Shown: piece by piece, positions 13,093 through 15,913 of the stretch
Layout of the letters: each line of letters opens with the position of its first letter
Position numbering within the stretch: position 1 is the stretch's first letter
Assembly: GCA_003451635.1 (NCBI GenBank)
Contig: DMAT01000114.1
Location: 1-15,913 of the forward strand
Source: Syntrophus sp. (in: bacteria)
GTDB taxonomy: Bacteria > Desulfobacterota > Syntrophia > Syntrophales > UBA8958
DNA length: 15,913 nucleotides
Direction: 5' to 3'
Made by a program: the position numbers and the translations under genes
The notes under the pieces: model-generated
Told to the model about the DNA's origin: nothing
Seen by the model: only the letters and a program-made list of their open reading frames with translations
Database searches by the model: none

Positions 13093-14763
13093 CTATCGCT
13101 TGATATTCATCAGTTCCTGGAGCATCTGATCAGTCGTGGTAATGGTTTTCGCACTTGACTGATAGGCCCGTTGAGCGGCGATCATCTTGATGAATTCCCT
13201 GGCCACATCGGTATTGGATATTTCCAGGGAGTGGGACTTGCTCTTGCCAAGACCGCCCTCGCCGGGATTTCCTATGCTTGGCGTTCCCGATTCATTTGTC
13301 TCGGTGAAATAGCTCCCCACCTTGCTAAGACCGTCGTTGCTGCTGAAACTCGCCGTCCGTATCCTGGCCAGGTTCTGTTGCTGACCGTTCGTAAAGAATC
13401 CCGTGATGATCCCATCCCCGCCAACATCGAGGGAATTCAGCAGTCCCGCCGGGTAACCGTCGTTTTTCATGGTATTGACCCGTGAATCCATGGCATAGGA
13501 GGTGACTTCCGGGGCATCGGCGGCGGTGATATCCCAGGTGATTTCTCCGTTAAGCCCCCAGGACGGGTTCTGGGCAGAAAAATCAAAGATGATGTCCTGC
13601 GCCGTCGCCCTTCCATCCTGGCCGAAGGGATTGGAGGCAGACATCGTTCCGAAAGCCGTAGCCGCGTCAGAAGTTCCTGCCCCGAAAGCCAGGGACATGG
13701 TGCTTTCCCCTGTCACTTCATCGATAAGAACGAGGCGGCCTTCAATAATGGTTGCCTTTACCGGTTTATCAGGGGCAAAGAGCGCCAAAGCCTGCGTTTC
13801 GATGTCATCCAGGAAGTTCTGAACACTATCCACTCCCACGGCGGTACTGATCGTGTATGTCGGGGCTGCAGTGCCATTCAATGTATAGACTATAGTTTCA
13901 CCATTACCGAAACTGTAAGTTGCCCCCGTGGCCGCATTAAAAAAATCGTCCCATTTGGTCGCTGCCGTAATTGCCCCCGTTGAATCATCTATCAGTTTAT
14001 TCTCTGCGGCAATCACTTCTCTTGTTTCGGAAAGTTTCAATTTTCCCGCATCGTCAAATTCCAGCCAGGGTCGATCGGGAATAATGGCAGCCCCGCCATC
14101 CATATCCGATTTCATATACCAGAAACTGCGTTCCCCCTCGGTTGTGCTTATATCCACTGAGCGATATAAATACGTCGCCATCGAGTGCTTTGAACCCTGG
14201 GAATCATAGATCGTTTGACTTGTTGTATAGTAATTGGGATTGTCCGTCGTCTGCAATTCCGAATCAAGGTTCACCCCGAGTTCGAATTTCGTCGTTTCGT
14301 TCGGCGTTGATTTTCTCCCCGTGAGGTTGATCGAAGTCAGTGATGTCGATTCTATCCCCCCGTCACTGAACATCCTTCCCTGAACCTCATAGCCGCTTAA
14401 ATCTACGAGATCGCCCTTAGCATTAAGGAAAAAACTACCGGCCCGGGTGTAATAGGTCAGATCGTCCTTAGAATTTTTGACAATGAAAAATCCCGTTCCG
14501 TCGATGGCGAGATCCGTGGCGCTCCCCGTTGTTTCGTAAGATCCCTGGGCAAATGAAGTGGAGATGGCCGCAACGCCGACCCCCTGCCCTACCTGCTGAT
14601 TACCGCTCCCGCCGGATAGACTCTGGCTCAGCATGCTTGCAAAAGCTGTATCTCCCGATTTGAAACCGATTGTATTGGAGTTTGCCAGGTTGTTTCCAAT
14701 AACGTCCATCTGCTTGCTTGCCGCCGACAATCCTGTCGTCCCGATCCAAAGTGCGCTCGACAT
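13093..14763 (-). CDS. flgE: Flagellar hook protein FlgE
   Basis: This 556-residue protein forms the flagellar hook, the universal joint between motor and filament, and is exported through the gate encoded downstream. The N-terminal rod-like part carries the family motif ALWIGTTGLSAASKQMDVI then GNNLANSNTIGFKS, and GTGFFIVKN appears near residue 90. The C terminus has SLEISNTDVAREFIKMIAA and QRAYQSSAKTITTTDQMLQE, forming the D0 coiled coil. The central region (about residues 150-470) is long, Thr/Asp/Gly-rich and variable, giving a hook protein longer than the roughly 400 residues of enterics, as is common outside them. The ATG at 14761-14763 has AAGGAGG upstream, 48 bases after flgD. A strong terminator follows the stop. 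Confidence 0.96.
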   Translation of the reverse strand: MSSALWIGTTGLSAASKQMDVIGNNLANSNTIGFKSGDTAFASMLSQSLSGGSGNQQVGQGVGVAAISTSFAQGSYETTGSATDLAIDGTGFFIVKNSKDDLTYYTRAGSFFLNAKGDLVDLSGYEVQGRMFSDGGIESTSLTSINLTGRKSTPNETTKFELGVNLDSELQTTDNPNYYTTSQTIYDSQGSKHSMATYLYRSVDISTTEGERSFWYMKSDMDGGAAIIPDRPWLEFDDAGKLKLSETREVIAAENKLIDDSTGAITAATKWDDFFNAATGATYSFGNGETIVYTLNGTAAPTYTISTAVGVDSVQNFLDDIETQALALFAPDKPVKATIIEGRLVLIDEVTGESTMSLAFGAGTSDAATAFGTMSASNPFGQDGRATAQDIIFDFSAQNPSWGLNGEITWDITAADAPEVTSYAMDSRVNTMKNDGYPAGLLNSLDVGGDGIITGFFTNGQQQNLARIRTASFSSNDGLSKVGSYFTETNESGTPSIGNPGEGGLGKSKSHSLEISNTDVAREFIKMIAAQRAYQSSAKTITTTDQMLQELMNIKR

Positions 14764-14811
14764 ATCTGTTTCCTCCTTCTTACTTATATCCTCGTTTATA
14801 TTTGTTTATTC

Positions 14812-15477
14812 TTATCCCTTGACTTCCCTGACTTCACTGAAGGGCAGTTCCTGCCCGGCAACATTGACATAAATGGATTTGTCTTTGAAGCTGACGGCGG
14901 TCACCTTTCCGGAGACGAGAGTATCGACGGGAAGAGTTGACCCGGTGGCGCCAAATGCATAGACCTTGAATGTATAATTTCCCGATCTGTCCTGACCATT
15001 ATTCCAGGTCAAATTATTGACTCCCTCTGCCTGATCATAAGCGCTAACCGTATCGGCCAAGACACCCGCTTCATCATAGATATTGATTTTAACTTCTTTG
15101 GCATCTTCTGATAAATCATAATATAGATTCACGGGAGAACCATCAGCGACAAAACCATTGCCTTTACCAGCCGTCACTTCTTTGCCGATCAGGTTGACAG
15201 CCTGCAAATTGGCTTGACTGCTTTGATAGAGTCCCAGATTCGTTATTCCATTATTCAGATTCGTGAGCTGTTCCAGGCTTGAAAATTGCGCCAATTGGGT
15301 GGCGAAATCCGTCCCGCTCATGGGATTTAGGGGATCCTGGTTTTTAAGCTGGGCAACAAGCATCTTCAGGAAATCCTCTTTCCCCATCGACTGCGTCTTG
15401 CTTGTCGCGGTAGCAGTGCTGCTGCCATACTGCTGGAGGATATTATCGATGCCGTTTACTTTTGTTGAATCGCTCAT
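14812..15477 (-). CDS. flgD: Flagellar hook-assembly (cap) protein FlgD
   Basis: This 221-residue protein is the hook cap, a temporary scaffold at the tip of the growing hook that inserts FlgE subunits. The conserved N-terminal stretch lies at about residues 32-75: MGKEDFLKMLVAQLKNQDPL, then NPMSGTDFATQLAQFSSLEQ. The C-terminal half carries the FlgD Ig-like and tudor-like parts, including VNLIGKEVTAGKG and NLTWNNGQDRSGNYTFKVYA, and the end EVREVKG. Length is normal. The ATG at 15475-15477 has AAGGAG 6 bases upstream. The gene follows fliK by 23 bases and precedes flgE by 48, the common fliK-flgD-flgE order. Confidence 0.95.
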   Translation of the reverse strand: MSDSTKVNGIDNILQQYGSSTATATSKTQSMGKEDFLKMLVAQLKNQDPLNPMSGTDFATQLAQFSSLEQLTNLNNGITNLGLYQSSQANLQAVNLIGKEVTAGKGNGFVADGSPVNLYYDLSEDAKEVKINIYDEAGVLADTVSAYDQAEGVNNLTWNNGQDRSGNYTFKVYAFGATGSTLPVDTLVSGKVTAVSFKDKSIYVNVAGQELPFSEVREVKG

Positions 15478-15490
15478 GATATGCTCCTTA

Positions 15491-15509
15491 TTTGCCTCTA
15501 TCAGGCAAA
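15491..15509 (-). other. Small hairpin at the fliK stop, ahead of the flgD ribosome-binding site
   Basis: On the minus strand TTTGCCT-GATAG-AGGCAAA forms a perfect 7-bp stem with a 5-base loop. The fliK stop codon lies across the stem and loop, and the flgD site AAGGAG begins two bases after the stem. No T-run follows, so a terminator is unlikely. It could affect fliK-to-flgD coupling or mRNA stability. Confidence 0.4.
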
Positions 15510-15913
15510 AATGCTGACCCCTTCATTGCTGTTTTGTGCCTTGATAATCTCCTGGCCACTTTTCGGGTAATGTTCATCTCCTGAAAATAGCTCCTGTTTC
15601 AGCATTCTCTCCTGACGGCTGTTCTGACCGGGATTATTGAACCTTGAATTTGCCTGATCTTGATAAAAGCTCCGTTCCGGATCGGGCTGATTTTGCAGGG
15701 TAACCTCAATTTTATCGATCTTCAGGCCCTGATTCTGAAGGGCCGTTTTTAGATCGTCGATGTGGACTTTCATCGCCTGGTGAACTTTTTCATTTTCTAC
15801 GGTCATCATGATCTGGACAGTTTCGTTGCGGACAGCGATCTGCATATCCAGATGGCCCATGATCTCCGGTTTAAGAGTCAATCTTACCTGCCCATTGTCT
15901 TTGTTCTGAGCAA
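15501..15913 (-). CDS. fliK: Flagellar hook-length control protein FliK, C-terminal part only
   Basis: The frame is open from the right edge to the TGA at 15501-15503, giving the last 136 residues. The start lies outside the window; the TTG at 15879-15881 falls inside the conserved domain and is not a start. The visible part begins in the Flg_hook domain: NGQVRLTLKPEIMGHLDMQI, then VRNETVQIMMTVENEKVHQA, then LKTALQNQGLKIDKIEVTL. This domain of FliK contacts FlhB to switch export specificity when the hook reaches its length. A polar, Gln/Asn/Arg-rich tail of about 65 residues follows. Context before flgD and flgE supports the call. The N-terminal ruler region cannot be assessed. Confidence 0.9.
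   Translation of the reverse strand, partial: AQNKDNGQVRLTLKPEIMGHLDMQIAVRNETVQIMMTVENEKVHQAMKVHIDDLKTALQNQGLKIDKIEVTLQNQPDPERSFYQDQANSRFNNPGQNSRQERMLKQELFSGDEHYPKSGQEIIKAQNSNEGVSIFA

Noticed and set aside
15879..15881. TTG as the start of a small gene at the right edge
   Set aside because: The frame stays open to the window edge and the upstream residues (NGQVR) belong to the conserved FliK C-terminal domain.

Overview
The window is a block of flagellar genes, all on the minus strand, with no mobile element, tRNA, rRNA or CRISPR array. Flagellar export genes, polar-flagellum regulators (flhF, flhG) and two good -24/-12 (sigma-54) promoter candidates suggest a Gram-negative bacterium with a polar flagellum. 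The gene order and protein style resemble Deltaproteobacteria/Desulfobacterota (Syntrophales-like), but that placement is inference from gene content, not a search.

Reading in the direction of transcription (high to low coordinates), the first unit holds the 3' end of fliK (hook-length control), flgD (hook cap) and flgE (hook). It ends at a perfect 18-bp stem terminator at 13033-13074. A 96-residue unknown gene follows, in the place where many bacteria carry flbD. It is preceded by a sigma-54-like element that lies inside the terminator DNA. A 245-bp non-coding stretch comes next and holds a second, better sigma-54 promoter.

The long operon after it runs motA, motB-like 1, motB-like 2, fliL, fliM, fliN, fliO, fliP, fliQ, fliR, flhB, flhA, flhF, flhG, fliA, with short gaps or overlaps throughout. 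It supplies the stator (MotA and two MotB-like proteins), the stator-associated FliL, the switch/C-ring (FliM, FliN), the membrane export gate (FliO, P, Q, R, FlhB, FlhA), the factors that set flagellar site and number (FlhF, FlhG) and the late flagellar sigma factor FliA, which runs off the left edge.

The most notable observation is the tandem pair of MotB-like proteins with complementary defects. The first keeps a normal peptidoglycan-binding OmpA-type domain but has Ser where MotB has its essential ion-carrying Asp. The second keeps the Asp in a normal MotB membrane segment but has a degenerate peptidoglycan-binding domain. This suggests a stator with divided labour, possibly a MotB heterodimer. 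Other points are a FliN carrying a FliM/FliY-type CheY-docking motif, a MotA with Gln at the conserved rotor-contact Glu, and several TTG or GTG starts.
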